A stretch of DNA of 64,000 nucleotides from Betaproteobacteria bacterium (GCA_016210745.1 JACQTO010000125.1:1-64000), one strand, 5' to 3'. Positions 9,345 through 20,592 are shown, counted from the first letter of the stretch. A program made the numbers and translations. Notes: generated by a model not told the origin, from the sequence alone.

Positions 9345-10184
9345 ATGCGAAAACATATCCAAGGCATCGATCATGTCGTGTTTGCGGTTCGCGATCTCGA
9401 TTTTGCCCGCGATACCTTCGCGCGCATGGGTTTCACGGTGACCCCCCGCGGTTTCCATTCCCTCGGCTCGCAGAACCACTGCGTGATGTTCGCCGAGACC
9501 TACTTGGAACTCTTGTGGCTGCCGCCGGAGTTGAAGACGCGGCCGTTCATCGCTGATTTTCTCGCGCGCGGCGGCGATGGCTTGGCTGCAGTCGCGCTCA
9601 AGACCCGCGATGCGCGCAAGGCACATGCCGAATTGCAGGCCGCCGGGCTCGATCCGACCGAACCGGTGGACTTCTCGCGTCCTGTTGAACTGCCCGAGGG
9701 AATCCGCGATGCGAACTTCCGCACCTTGGACATCGGCCCGGCGCATGTTCCCTGCGGCCGGCTGTTTCTATGCCAGCATTTGACGCCCGAGGCGGTGTGG
9801 CGATCCGAGTGGCAGCGCCATGCAAACGGCGCAGCGGCTCTTGCCGCAATGGCCGTGATCAGCGCTGACATTGCGGCGACGACGAGCGGCTACGAGAGGA
9901 TATTCGATACGAACGCGCGCGATATCGCCGAAGGCCGGCTGATCGAAACCGGAACCGCCTCGATTGCGGTTGCCTCTGGCAAGAGCCTCTCCAGCCGCCT
10001 GCCGGGCGTGTGGATCGCAGCGCGTCCGGCGCCTCTGATCGCGGCGCTATTTGTCCGCGTGGCGGATCGGGCTCTAGCCGACAAACACCTGCGCCGCGGC
10101 GGATTTCACCCGGTGCGAATGCCCGACGGATCGCTCGCCCTGGGCGCCGCGGAAGCGCACGGCGTGGCGATGGTGTTCGGCTGA
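9345..10184 (+). CDS. VOC/glyoxalase-like domain protein
   Basis: QGIDHVVFAVRDLDFARDTFARMGFTVTPRG...SQNHCVMF. Confidence 0.85.
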   Translation: MRKHIQGIDHVVFAVRDLDFARDTFARMGFTVTPRGFHSLGSQNHCVMFAETYLELLWLPPELKTRPFIADFLARGGDGLAAVALKTRDARKAHAELQAAGLDPTEPVDFSRPVELPEGIRDANFRTLDIGPAHVPCGRLFLCQHLTPEAVWRSEWQRHANGAAALAAMAVISADIAATTSGYERIFDTNARDIAEGRLIETGTASIAVASGKSLSSRLPGVWIAARPAPLIAALFVRVADRALADKHLRRGGFHPVRMPDGSLALGAAEAHGVAMVFG

Positions 10185-10243
10185 GTTCGGGTTTCCCCCA
10201 GGAGCATTGACCGACTTGGCGTGGAATTGGTTTTCTATTAGGT

Positions 10244-10289
10244 CTCCACATTTTGTTCAGTTGCGTGCAACTGAACAAAATGTGGAGAT
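10244..10289 (-). repeat. Palindromic hairpin element H1 (22-bp perfect arms, 2-nt loop)
   Basis: TCTCCACATTTTGTTCAGTTGC-gt-GCAACTGAACAAAATGTGGAGA; TCAATCTC flank on the minus strand. Confidence 0.9.
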
Positions 10290-10368
10290 TGATAGCGGCA
10301 ATGGCAGCACCGCTGCTTCCAGCTCGTTGGATTGGCGCCCTACGCAGGTTCAATAATTCAACAACCCG

Positions 10369-11676
10369 TCAGGCGGCCAGCTTACGCAGGTTCAGTTGCT
10401 CCATGAATGCGTCCACCCGGTTCTGGGCGCGCACTTCGTCGAACTCCCGCTCATCGCCCATGTTGCCTTCGTAGGTCATGACCGGAATGCCGGCGGCGGC
10501 CAACCCTTGGCGGTTTTGCATGACCCCCAGCGACAATCCTTCGCAGCCGCGATTGAGATGCATCATGACGCCGTCGACCTTCCATTCGCGCACGATGGTC
10601 TTCATCATCTCGGTCTTGATGGTCGGGTCGAAGAAGTGCTGCCACAGCGGCTTTGACAGGTTCCAGTCGGCATACAGGCGCAGCGCCTGGTCGCGCGTGG
10701 CGATGTCGATGCCCTTGTCCATGGGGGTGGTGCGCGGTCCCCAGGTTCCGTCCGGCCTGGTTTCCCAGGTGCCTTCCAGCCCGAAGGTGTACAGCGAACC
10801 GATCGACACGGCCCCGTACAGTTCCAGGTAGCGGAAGATCTTGAGGAAGCCCCACGGAGGCTGGGTGTCGGACATGATCCGGCAGCGCTCGGTGGGCACT
10901 GCCGCTATTCCGCGCGCCACCCGGTCCCTGACTTCGTCGCGCAATTCCTCGTAGAAGTCGGCGCACCACTGCGAAGACTTATGCAGAACAGAGAGCACGT
11001 ACAGCGAGTACATCGTCTTTTCGTCGAGCGGGGCGGGCACGGCTTTGTTGAAGCTGCAGATTTCCGCCCATAGCGAGGTCGCCCGCATTTCATTCTTCAC
11101 CGCGCGGATCAGCAGCCCATCGTCGCATTTGCGCCCGGTAGCCTTTTCAACAAAATCGATCGATTCGTGCAACTGTGCCACCACATAGTTCAGCCGATCT
11201 TCGTCCATATCGCGGTAGGGACCGACGTTCACGTCGACGTAGAACTCCGGCACCCCCTCGTGGCGCGAGGCATGCTGATACCACTTCGAGTGGCTGCAGC
11301 AAATCTGGGTCTGGAAGTTGAACGCCGGCTTGGGAAACTCGCCACCGAGCACGTATTTGTTCAGATGCATGCTGCCCCAATAGATGCGCATGTAGGCACA
11401 CGCGTCCCGGGCGAAGCCGACGGCTTCGCTCGCATCCATGCATTCCTTGGCGAACTTGTGGTCGTGGGATATTCCCGCTGCGTAGGGCTCTCCGGTCAGC
11501 GGGTAAACGTCGTCGCCGAGCGCTGTAGGAATGGCATCGAAGGACCAACCGGCGCCGCCCCAGCGAATGCCGCCTTTCTCATGGGCCTTGGCGTAGTTGA
11601 TGTAATACTGCTCGCGCAACGCCTTGGCCTTTTTCCAGAGCTTGAGCGGTTCGGTGGGATACCTGACTGCAGCCAT
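10369..11676 (-). CDS. 2-hydroxyacyl-CoA dehydratase / benzoyl-CoA reductase subunit (HgdB/BcrB/BzdO-like)
   Basis: About 435 aa; [26 protein letters not shown] and [32 protein letters not shown] resemble the HgdB family. Start ATG 11676 with SD chosen over track start 11781. Confidence 0.75.
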   Translation of the reverse strand: MAAVRYPTEPLKLWKKAKALREQYYINYAKAHEKGGIRWGGAGWSFDAIPTALGDDVYPLTGEPYAAGISHDHKFAKECMDASEAVGFARDACAYMRIYWGSMHLNKYVLGGEFPKPAFNFQTQICCSHSKWYQHASRHEGVPEFYVDVNVGPYRDMDEDRLNYVVAQLHESIDFVEKATGRKCDDGLLIRAVKNEMRATSLWAEICSFNKAVPAPLDEKTMYSLYVLSVLHKSSQWCADFYEELRDEVRDRVARGIAAVPTERCRIMSDTQPPWGFLKIFRYLELYGAVSIGSLYTFGLEGTWETRPDGTWGPRTTPMDKGIDIATRDQALRLYADWNLSKPLWQHFFDPTIKTEMMKTIVREWKVDGVMMHLNRGCEGLSLGVMQNRQGLAAAGIPVMTYEGNMGDEREFDEVRAQNRVDAFMEQLNLRKLAA

Positions 11677-11765
11677 CGTGATGACACTCCTCGTTGAAAC
11701 GCCTGTTATCGAGCGCGGGTCGCGCAAGACCACCGCGAGAGCCGCTGGGTCAGGTGACAGGCAGA

Positions 11766-11785
11766 CTGAATGATTGTTCATTCAG
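11766..11785. promoter_or_regulatory. Operator-like palindrome CTGAATGA-TTGT-TCATTCAG
   Basis: Perfect 8-bp arms, 4-nt spacer, about 90 nt upstream of the HgdB-like start; resembles TetR-type TGAATGA-N4-TCATTCA operators. Confidence 0.6.
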
Positions 11786-11916
11786 CAAAAAATTAACACG
11801 GGCACCGGCGAAAAACAAGGCGCATTCCCGCACAGGCGTAGAGGATATTCAGGTTCGCGCATGGATCCCAAGTCGGCATAGCCCGAACCGAAGAAGGTGG
11901 TTTTGCTTCTCATCAA

Positions 11917-11964
11917 TCTCCCCCTCTTTGCGCAGTTGCTCGCAACTGCGCAAAGAGGGGGAGA
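11917..11964 (+). repeat. Palindromic hairpin element H2 (23-bp perfect arms, 2-nt loop)
   Basis: TCTCCCCCTCTTTGCGCAGTTGC-tc-GCAACTGCGCAAAGAGGGGGAGA. Confidence 0.9.
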
Positions 11965-12050
11965 CGAATTTTAGAAACCAAGTCTTCGCCAAATTTGTCG
12001 GCGTGTGTAACCCGCAAGGCTGTCTTGAACAGCGCTGGAATTAGGCGCGC

Positions 12051-13237
<1,187 letters not shown>

Positions 13238-13267
<30 letters not shown>

Positions 13268-13915
13268 GTCTCTAAAACCATGCTGTTGACGTGCCTTATC
13301 AGGAGTGCGGCTCTGCGCGGGTATTTCCCCGAACCATGCGCCGATTACCTCGCCCGCCTCTTCGATTCCGGTTCGTTTCAGGCTGGAAAACAGCTGTGCG
13401 CTCCACAAGGGCGAGCGCGAAAAGAGCTCGCGACGCACCTCTTCCAAAACCTTTCGCGCTTCCGCGCGTGAGAGTTTATCCGCTTTCGAAAGCAGCGCGT
13501 GCATCGGCTTGCCGGTTACCTGAAACCATTCGAGCAGACCCCAGTCGAGCTCGGTCAGGGCATGGCGTATGTCCATGACGAGGACAAGTCCGGCAAGCGC
13601 TGAACGCGTGTGCAGGTAATCCCCGAGCAGCCTTCCCCAGGGTTTGCGCGCGTGCTTCGCGATCTTGGCGTAGCCGTAGCCGGGCAGGTCGACGAGAAAG
13701 CGATCGTCACCCAGACTGTAATAATTGATAAGCTGGGTTCTCCCCGGGGTCTTGCTCACGAATGCAAGGCGCCCCTGACCGACCAGCGTGTTGAGGGCGC
13801 TGGACTTGCCGGCATTCGAGCGGCCGGCGAAGGCAACCTCACAGCGGCTCTCCGCCGGCAGATCCCAGGGCTCCAGGGCGCTTTTGAAGAAAATGGCCTG
13901 CCGAAAGAGACTCAT
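13238..13915 (-). CDS. engB: Ribosome biogenesis GTP-binding protein EngB/YsxC
   Basis: EVAFAGRSNAGKSSALNTLVG...KTPGRTQLINYYSLGD...DLPGYGYAK...LSKADKLSR. Start ATG 13915. Confidence 0.95.
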
Positions 13916-13984
13916 AGCGCCGAGACTGCCTAACCTGCAGTAGAATTGCAACCTTCAAATCCCACCCCACCCAACGGAGATACG

Positions 13985-14614
13985 ATGAAAAGAGCCTTGG
14001 CCGCAGCGGCTCTTTGCTTGCACGCTGCTGCAGCGATCGCGGCGGAGTTGCCCAGGGGGGATGCCGAAAAGGGCAAGGGCATTGCGGCACAGGTGTGCGC
14101 GGCATGCCACGGCGCCGACGGCAACAGCCCGACCCCTGCAAACCCGAGGCTGGGCGGCCAAATCGAGGAATACACGTATAAGCAGCTGATGAACTTCAAA
14201 ACGCTCGCCGGCAAGAAGCCGGAGCGCGAGAGTCCCGTCATGGGGGCGATGGCCGCCGGCCTATCGCCTGAAGACATGCGCAACGTCGCGGCGTATTTCG
14301 CCAGCCAAAAGGAGAGCCAAGGCCAGGCGAAGAACAAGGAAACCGTGTTTTTTGGCCGCAAGCTATATCGCGGAGGCGATGCGGCCAAAGGGCTGCCGGC
14401 CTGTGCGGGCTGCCACGGCGCCGACGGCAGCGGCATTCCCGTGCAGTATCCGCGCCTAGCTGGACAGTACGCCGAATACACCAGCGCCCAGCTCAAGGCG
14501 TTCCGCGACGGCCAGCGCACGAATGACCCCAACCGCATGATGCGCACTATCGCATCGCGAATGAACGACAAGGAAATCGCCTCGGTTTCCGATTACATCG
14601 CCGGCCTGCGCTAG
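13985..14614 (+). CDS. Diheme cytochrome c4
   Basis: Two CXXCH (CAACH, CAGCH), signal peptide, next to engB. Confidence 0.93.
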   Translation: MKRALAAAALCLHAAAAIAAELPRGDAEKGKGIAAQVCAACHGADGNSPTPANPRLGGQIEEYTYKQLMNFKTLAGKKPERESPVMGAMAAGLSPEDMRNVAAYFASQKESQGQAKNKETVFFGRKLYRGGDAAKGLPACAGCHGADGSGIPVQYPRLAGQYAEYTSAQLKAFRDGQRTNDPNRMMRTIASRMNDKEIASVSDYIAGLR

Positions 14615-14707
14615 TCTGGCGCAGTTTCTTCACCCGCAATGGGTGGCTGACGGGGTGCATCCCCGCCATGGACCTGTGATACCGAGCGTTGGGCAATAAG
14701 CGTATCG

Positions 14708-14735
14708 GGAATAACCCGACGGTGCCGGCCGTTTA
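14708..14735 (+). promoter_or_regulatory. ECF-type promoter candidate GGAATA-N16-CGTTTA
   Basis: Upstream of an ECF sigma gene; suggests autoregulation. Confidence 0.35.
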
Positions 14736-14746
14736 CGGGGTAGGCG

Positions 14747-15256
14747 ATGCTGCAGATGAATCCCGACCCGATCGTTGATCATATTCCGCGATTGCGCCGC
14801 TATGCGCGTGCGCTCGTGGGCGATCGCCACTCGGCCGACGATCTGGTGCAGGATACCCTGGAGCGCGCGTGCAACAAGTTCCATTTGTGGCGCTCGGGCA
14901 GCGATCTGCGGGCGTGGTTGTTTACCGTCATGCACAACGTGTTCGTCAACCAGGTGCGCGGCGCACGCAACCAAGTCGAGCAAAGCATGGACGAGGTTCC
15001 CGTGGTGGCGGCACGGGCGACGCAGGGTGACGCGCTCGAACTTGCCGAAGTGGACCGCGCATTGCGCGCGCTGCCGGCCGAGCAGCGCGAGGTGTTGCTC
15101 CTGATTGCCGTGGAGCAGTTGAGTTATGTCGAGGTGAGTCGAGTGCTTTCGGTGCCGATCGGAACGGTCATGTCGCGGTTGTCTCGGGCGCGAGAGCGCA
15201 TGCGAATTGCAGTGGCGGGCGCTCAGGCGACGGCGCCATTGAAGGTGGTGAAATGA
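14747..15256 (+). CDS. ECF RNA polymerase sigma factor
   Basis: RHSADDLVQDTLERACNKFHLWR...LPAEQREVLLLIAVEQLSYVEVSRVLSVPIGTVMSRLSRARERMR. Confidence 0.95.
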   Translation: MLQMNPDPIVDHIPRLRRYARALVGDRHSADDLVQDTLERACNKFHLWRSGSDLRAWLFTVMHNVFVNQVRGARNQVEQSMDEVPVVAARATQGDALELAEVDRALRALPAEQREVLLLIAVEQLSYVEVSRVLSVPIGTVMSRLSRARERMRIAVAGAQATAPLKVVK

Positions 15257-15999
15257 GGCCGGTGGGTGAAAGAGAATTGCACGCGTACGTTGACGGCACG
15301 CTGCCGCAGGCGCAGCGCGCCGAGGTAGAAGCGTTTCTTGCAGAGCGGCCTGCCGAGAACGAGCAGGTGCGCGCCTGGGCCGCGCAGAATGCGGCGTTGC
15401 GTGCTCTCTATAACCCGGTGCTGAAGGAGGCAGTGCCCGAGCGTCTTCGAGCCGCCCTAGCACCGCGGCGCTGGCAGAAATATGCGCTTGCGGCGAGTCT
15501 GCTGTTTGTCGGCATCGCAGTAGGCTGGATCGTTCGCGGAACGGTGTCCGTGCCGGCTTCTTCGGTACTGGCCTCCTTTGCGCGCCAGGCGGCGATCGCA
15601 CATGCTGTGTACGCGCCCGAGGTGCGCCATCCGGTGGAAGTCGGGGCCGACCAGGAAGATCACCTATTCAAGTGGCTTTCGAAGCGGCTCGGTACCGATC
15701 TGAAGTCGCCGCGGCTGTCGCCGCTTGGCTTTGAGCTGGTCGGCGGACGGCTGCTTTCGGGGCCGCAGGGTCCGGTGGCGCAATTCATGTACCAGGACGC
15801 TAAGGGCCAGCGACTCACGCTCTACATTTCGGCGCAAAGACGCGAGGGCCTCGACACCGCTTTCCGCTTCAGCCAAGAAGACCGCGTTTCCGTTTTCTAT
15901 TGGGTCGATCGCAACTACGGCTACGCGCTCTCCGGCGAGATCGGACGCGAGGCGCTGCTCAGGGTGGCAAACACGGTCTACAGGCAACTCAACCCGTAG
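15253..15999 (+). CDS. Anti-sigma factor (single TM)
   Basis: ATGA overlap with sigma gene; RELHAYVDGTLPQAQRAEVEAFLA; TM ALAASLLFVGIAVGWIV. Confidence 0.85.
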   Translation: MRPVGERELHAYVDGTLPQAQRAEVEAFLAERPAENEQVRAWAAQNAALRALYNPVLKEAVPERLRAALAPRRWQKYALAASLLFVGIAVGWIVRGTVSVPASSVLASFARQAAIAHAVYAPEVRHPVEVGADQEDHLFKWLSKRLGTDLKSPRLSPLGFELVGGRLLSGPQGPVAQFMYQDAKGQRLTLYISAQRREGLDTAFRFSQEDRVSVFYWVDRNYGYALSGEIGREALLRVANTVYRQLNP

Positions 16000-16059
16000 G
16001 ATCCGTTGAGCCCCGGCATAGCCGGAACCGATGAGGGGTTGATTTTGCCTCTTTGTCAA

Positions 16060-16109
16060 TCTCGTGTTTTCGTGCAGTTGCGAAGCTGCAACTGCACGAA
16101 AACACGAGA
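16060..16109 (+). repeat. Palindromic hairpin element H3 (22-bp perfect arms, 6-nt loop)
   Basis: TCTCGTGTTTTCGTGCAGTTGC-gaagct-GCAACTGCACGAAAACACGAGA. Confidence 0.9.
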
Positions 16110-16168
16110 CCTATACAACACCAAATTCTTCTCGTTCGCTTGATCGCCCTCGGCCGCTCCTGCGCAGC

Positions 16169-19100
16169 TCAGCTTCCTGGTGCGCTGATTGTCGGCAGGG
16201 GAGCTCCCGTCCGCCGTTTCAGGGCGAATTCCTGCAGCCTGTCGAAGTACACGTAGATTACCGGCGTGATGTAGAGCGTCAGGAACTGCGACAGCAGCAG
16301 CCCACCGATCACGGCAAGGCCCAGGGGTCGCCGGGCGTCGCCACCGGCGCCCAGAGAAAGGGCGATCGGAAGACTGCCCATCAACGCGGCGAACGTGGTC
16401 ATCATGATCGGGCGGAAGCGCACCAGACAGGCTTCGAAAATGGCTTGTGGCGCGCTCGTACCCTGGGTGCGTTGCGCCTGCACGGCAAAATCGATCATGA
16501 TGATGGCGTTCTTCTTCACGATTCCGATCAGCATGATGATGCCGACAAAGGCGTACATATTGATCTCCATCCCGAACAAGAGCAGCGTCACCAACGCGCC
16601 CAGCCCCGCAGTGGGCAGCCCGGAAAGAATGGTAATCGGATGGATGAAACTTTCGTAGAGAATGCCTAGAACCAGGTAAATGACCAGAATTGCCATCACC
16701 AGCAGTACGCCCATGCCTCGCAGCGACTCCTGAAACGCCTGCGCGGTGCCCTGGAAGCTGGTGCTGATGGTGGGGGGCACCTGCATTGTCCGCGTCGCTT
16801 TCTCGATCAGGTCAATGCCCTCGGACAGTGACAGGCCCGCTCGCAGGTCGAAGGAGATGGTCACTGAAGGCAGTTGACCGAGGTGGCTCACGCTCATCGG
16901 ACCAACGCCATAGCTGAGCTTTGCGACCGCGTTGAGCGGTACCAGCGCAGCGTTCGAGGAACGCACGTAGAGCATCGACAGCGCCGATGGATCGGTCTGA
17001 TAGCGCGGCTCGAGCTCGAGAATCACCGAATACTGGTTGGTGGCGGTGTAGATGTTCGAGATCTGTCGCGAGCCATAGGCGTTGTTTAGCGCCATTTCGA
17101 TCTGTTGGACGCTCACGCCCATGGACGCGGCTTTCTCGCGTTCGATCTCCACCAGCACCTGTGGCCGGGCGATCTGAAGGTCGCTCGTGACACCGACGAT
17201 TCCCGGGATCGACTTCAGCTTGGACTCGATCATCGGCGCCCATCGGTACAGCTCCTCGGTGCTTGCTCCGCGCACCACGTACTGGTAGGGGCTCTTGGTG
17301 AGCTGGCCACCGATGCGAATGGAGGGCACGTTCTGCAGGAACACGTTTACGCCCATCACATTGGAAAGCTTGGGCCGCAGACCTTGGAGCACTTCTTCCA
17401 CCGGCTTGCGCTGCTCGCGCGGCTTGAGCGTGATGGTGAGGCGGGCGACGTTCAGCCCCGGATTGAAGGAGGTCGATCCGATGAAGGCCATGACCGCCTC
17501 GACGTTCGGATCCTCGCGCACGATGTTCACCACGCGGCGCTGGTACTCTTTCATGGCCTCGAAGGAAGTGTCCTGCGGCGCCTCGATGAAGCAGAACATC
17601 TGGCCGGCGTCCTCACTCGGGAGAAAGCCCTTGGGCATGCGCGCGTACAGGACTCCCGTTGCGACGACGATGGCAAAGAACACCACCATGGTCAGTCGCC
17701 CGTGGCCCATGATCCAGCGCAGGCTCCGGCCGTAGGCGCTCCTCACCGCGTCGAACACGTGCTCGCTCCACATGAACACCCTGCCGTGCCTCTGGGCCGC
17801 ATGGGGCTTCAGGATCCGGCTGCACATCATGGGCGTGAGCGTTAGCGACACGAATCCGGAGATGAGCACGGCGACGATGATGGTGACCGCAAACTCGTTC
17901 AGCAGGCGGCCCAGGATGCCGCCCATGAACATCACCGGAATGAACACGGCCGCAAGCGAAATGGTCATCGACAAAATGGTGAAGGAGATTTCCTTGGAAC
18001 CGTCGAAGGTCGCCTGCATGGGCGATTTTCCGGCCTCGATGTGCCTCGTTATGTTTTCCAGCATCACGATGGCGTCATCGACGACGAAGCCCACGCACAG
18101 CGTGAGCGCCATCAGCGAGATGTTGTCCAGGCTGTAGTGGAGAAGGTGCATCACGGAGAAGGTGCCGATGATGCACATCGGCAGCGCCACGCTCGGGATA
18201 ATGGTGGCCGGGACGCTGCGCAGGAACACGAAGATCACTCCCACCACCAGGACGAGCGCGAGGATCAACGAGAACCCCACGTCTTCGACAGATTCGCGGA
18301 TGGTGATGGAGCGGTCGTAGAGCACGCTGATGTCGATGCCGGCAGGGACCTCGGCGCGGAACGTAGGCAGGAGCTTTTTGATCTCGTCCACGACCGCGAT
18401 GGTGTTGGTGCCCGGCTGGCGCTGGACGGCGAGCACGATGCCGCGCTTATCCTTGAAATAGGCGGCCACCTTGTCGTTCTGCACGCCGTCGATCACTCGC
18501 CCGACCTCGTTCAGCCGAATGGGCGAGCCATTGCGGTAGGCGACGATGACCGGCCGGAAAGCGGCGGCGTCGTACAGTTGACCGGTCGCTTGCACGGCGA
18601 ATGTTCGGTCTTTACCGGATAGAGTGCCGGTGGGGAGGTTTACGTTGGCCTGCGCTACCGCCTGCTCGACCTCGTTGATGCCGACCCCCCGCGCGGCGAG
18701 CGCGTTCGGATCGACCTGAACCCGCACCGCGTATTTTTGCTGCCCGAAAACCTGCACCTGCGCCACGCCGCTGATGGTCGAAATTCTCTGGGCAAGGAAC
18801 GTCTCGGCGTACTCGTTGACCGTGGACAGCGGCATCGTGTCGGAGGTCAGTGCCAGGTAAAAGACGGCGGCATCCGCCGGGTTCACCTTGCGGAACGATG
18901 GCGGCGTGGTCATGGTCGAGGGCAACTGGCGGGCGACGGTGGCGATAGCCGACTGAACGTCCTGCGCGGCGGCGTCGATGTCGCGATCGAGCGAGAACTG
19001 CAGGATGATGGCGGTGATGCCCTGGCCGCTCACCGAGGTCATCGAATCGACCCCGGCGATGGTGGTGAACTGCTTCTCCAGCGGGGTGGCCACGGCCGCG

Positions 19101-19279
19101 GCCATGGTCTCGGGACTGGCGCCGGGCAACTCGCCGCTCACCTGGATGGTGGGAAAATCGACGTTCGGCAGCGCGGAAACCGGCAGCAGTCTGAAGCTAA
19201 GCAAGCCGAAAATCAGGATCCCGGCCATTACCAGCACGGTCATCACCGGCCGGCGGATGAATAGCTCAGAAATATTCAC
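16169..19279 (-). CDS. HAE-1 family RND efflux permease (MdtB/C-like)
   Basis: MNISELFIRRPVMTVLVMAGILIFGLLSFRLLPVSALPNVDFPTIQVS...FVVDDAIVMLENI. Confidence 0.95.
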   Translation of the reverse strand: MNISELFIRRPVMTVLVMAGILIFGLLSFRLLPVSALPNVDFPTIQVSGELPGASPETMAAAVATPLEKQFTTIAGVDSMTSVSGQGITAIILQFSLDRDIDAAAQDVQSAIATVARQLPSTMTTPPSFRKVNPADAAVFYLALTSDTMPLSTVNEYAETFLAQRISTISGVAQVQVFGQQKYAVRVQVDPNALAARGVGINEVEQAVAQANVNLPTGTLSGKDRTFAVQATGQLYDAAAFRPVIVAYRNGSPIRLNEVGRVIDGVQNDKVAAYFKDKRGIVLAVQRQPGTNTIAVVDEIKKLLPTFRAEVPAGIDISVLYDRSITIRESVEDVGFSLILALVLVVGVIFVFLRSVPATIIPSVALPMCIIGTFSVMHLLHYSLDNISLMALTLCVGFVVDDAIVMLENITRHIEAGKSPMQATFDGSKEISFTILSMTISLAAVFIPVMFMGGILGRLLNEFAVTIIVAVLISGFVSLTLTPMMCSRILKPHAAQRHGRVFMWSEHVFDAVRSAYGRSLRWIMGHGRLTMVVFFAIVVATGVLYARMPKGFLPSEDAGQMFCFIEAPQDTSFEAMKEYQRRVVNIVREDPNVEAVMAFIGSTSFNPGLNVARLTITLKPREQRKPVEEVLQGLRPKLSNVMGVNVFLQNVPSIRIGGQLTKSPYQYVVRGASTEELYRWAPMIESKLKSIPGIVGVTSDLQIARPQVLVEIEREKAASMGVSVQQIEMALNNAYGSRQISNIYTATNQYSVILELEPRYQTDPSALSMLYVRSSNAALVPLNAVAKLSYGVGPMSVSHLGQLPSVTISFDLRAGLSLSEGIDLIEKATRTMQVPPTISTSFQGTAQAFQESLRGMGVLLVMAILVIYLVLGILYESFIHPITILSGLPTAGLGALVTLLLFGMEINMYAFVGIIMLIGIVKKNAIIMIDFAVQAQRTQGTSAPQAIFEACLVRFRPIMMTTFAALMGSLPIALSLGAGGDARRPLGLAVIGGLLLSQFLTLYITPVIYVYFDRLQEFALKRRTGAPLPTISAPGS

Positions 19280-19425
19280 GTTACGGAATCCGAGGCTGGA
19301 GGCGACCGCACCGGCGTGCTTGCACGGCAGGCAAGTCGCACCTCCCCTGCATGCCGCGCATCCGGTCGCGGGTCCACCCCGTCACCTATGCGCGCGTGCA
19401 AAAAATACAATCAAGCGAGGGGCTC

Positions 19426-20592
19426 TTACGATGGCTTGATGGCGACTTTGGTGCCTGGAGCCAATCGCATTTGGCCCTGGGTTACCACCTGCTCCCCCTT
19501 GGAGAGCCCCTTGGCGATGATGGTGTTGTCGCCGTCGGTTCGATCGACGATGACCTGGCGCACTTCGGCAGTCATGTCGGGCTTGACCACCACCACGTGC
19601 TGGCCTTCGGGGCCGGTCTGAACCGATTGCGTCGGTATCACGATCGCGTTCTTCTGATCGTAGAGCTTCAACTTGACGGCGACGAACTGGCCGGGCCACA
19701 GCGAGCGGTCCTTGTTCGGAAATTGCGCCCGCAGCTTGATGGTGCCGGTGCTCGGATCGACGGCGTTATCGACAAACATCAACTGGCCCACAGCGGCCGG
19801 CTTGTCCGCCTTTGGCGTGCCCGCCTCGACTGCGAGCGGACCTTTCGACATGTAGGTGCGGATTCTGGAGAGCTCCTGCTCGGGGACGGCGAAGCTCACG
19901 TAAATCGGACTCACTTGATTCAGCACCACCAGCGCATTGGCGTCGTTGGCTTTCACCAGATTGCCCTTCTGAATCTGGATCTTGCCCGGATACGCATCGA
20001 TGGGCGAGCGGATGGTGCAATACTCGAGCTGCAGCCTGGCGCTATCGACTGCCGCGCGGCTGGCGAGGGCGACTGCGTCGGCGGCCTCGGCATTGGTGCG
20101 AATCTGCGCGTAGGCTTCTTTGGAAACGAAGTTCTTTTGCAGCAATTCCTGATAGCGGCGTTCTTGCGAGCGCGTCTGATCCTTCTGGGCGGTGTCGCGG
20201 AGAAAGGCCGCCTCGGCCTGCCGTAACGTGGTTTCGAACGGCCGCGGGTCGATCTTGAACAGCATCTGACCCTGACGGACTTCCTGTCCCTCCTTGAATC
20301 CGACCTCGACAATCTGTCCGTCCACCCGCGCCTTTACCGCCACCGTAGCGTGCGCTTCGGCATTGCCGATAACGTTCAGGGTGAAGGCTACGTCCTGCTG
20401 CTTGACCGGTGCCACGGCAACGGAGATCGCCGCCGGACCCCGCGGCGCCGACTTGGCGTCCTGCGCCCGAATATCGGAACCGAAGAAATACGCGAGCAGC
20501 GCCCCGGCAAGCACGATCAGGCCCACGCTGCCGAACAACATCACGCGCTTGGCTGCTGCCGTGGAAGGCGAAGGCGGAACCGAATAATCCAT
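19426..20592 (-). CDS. RND efflux periplasmic adaptor (MdtA-like)
   Basis: ARVDGQIVEVGFKEGQEVRQGQMLFKIDPRPFETTLRQAEA; next to the RND gene. Confidence 0.93.
   Translation of the reverse strand: MDYSVPPSPSTAAAKRVMLFGSVGLIVLAGALLAYFFGSDIRAQDAKSAPRGPAAISVAVAPVKQQDVAFTLNVIGNAEAHATVAVKARVDGQIVEVGFKEGQEVRQGQMLFKIDPRPFETTLRQAEAAFLRDTAQKDQTRSQERRYQELLQKNFVSKEAYAQIRTNAEAADAVALASRAAVDSARLQLEYCTIRSPIDAYPGKIQIQKGNLVKANDANALVVLNQVSPIYVSFAVPEQELSRIRTYMSKGPLAVEAGTPKADKPAAVGQLMFVDNAVDPSTGTIKLRAQFPNKDRSLWPGQFVAVKLKLYDQKNAIVIPTQSVQTGPEGQHVVVVKPDMTAEVRQVIVDRTDGDNTIIAKGLSKGEQVVTQGQMRLAPGTKVAIKPS

Noticed and set aside
10244-10289. H1 as a bidirectional intrinsic terminator
   Set aside because: Convergent position fits, but there is no T-run on either side and conserved tip/end sequences are not needed for a terminator.
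16014-16045. Hammerhead-like core (CCGATGAGG) in the H3 leader
   Set aside because: The CUGANGA core is not met (U4 replaced by C) in either H2 or H3, and no matching GAAA/cleavage arrangement is evident.
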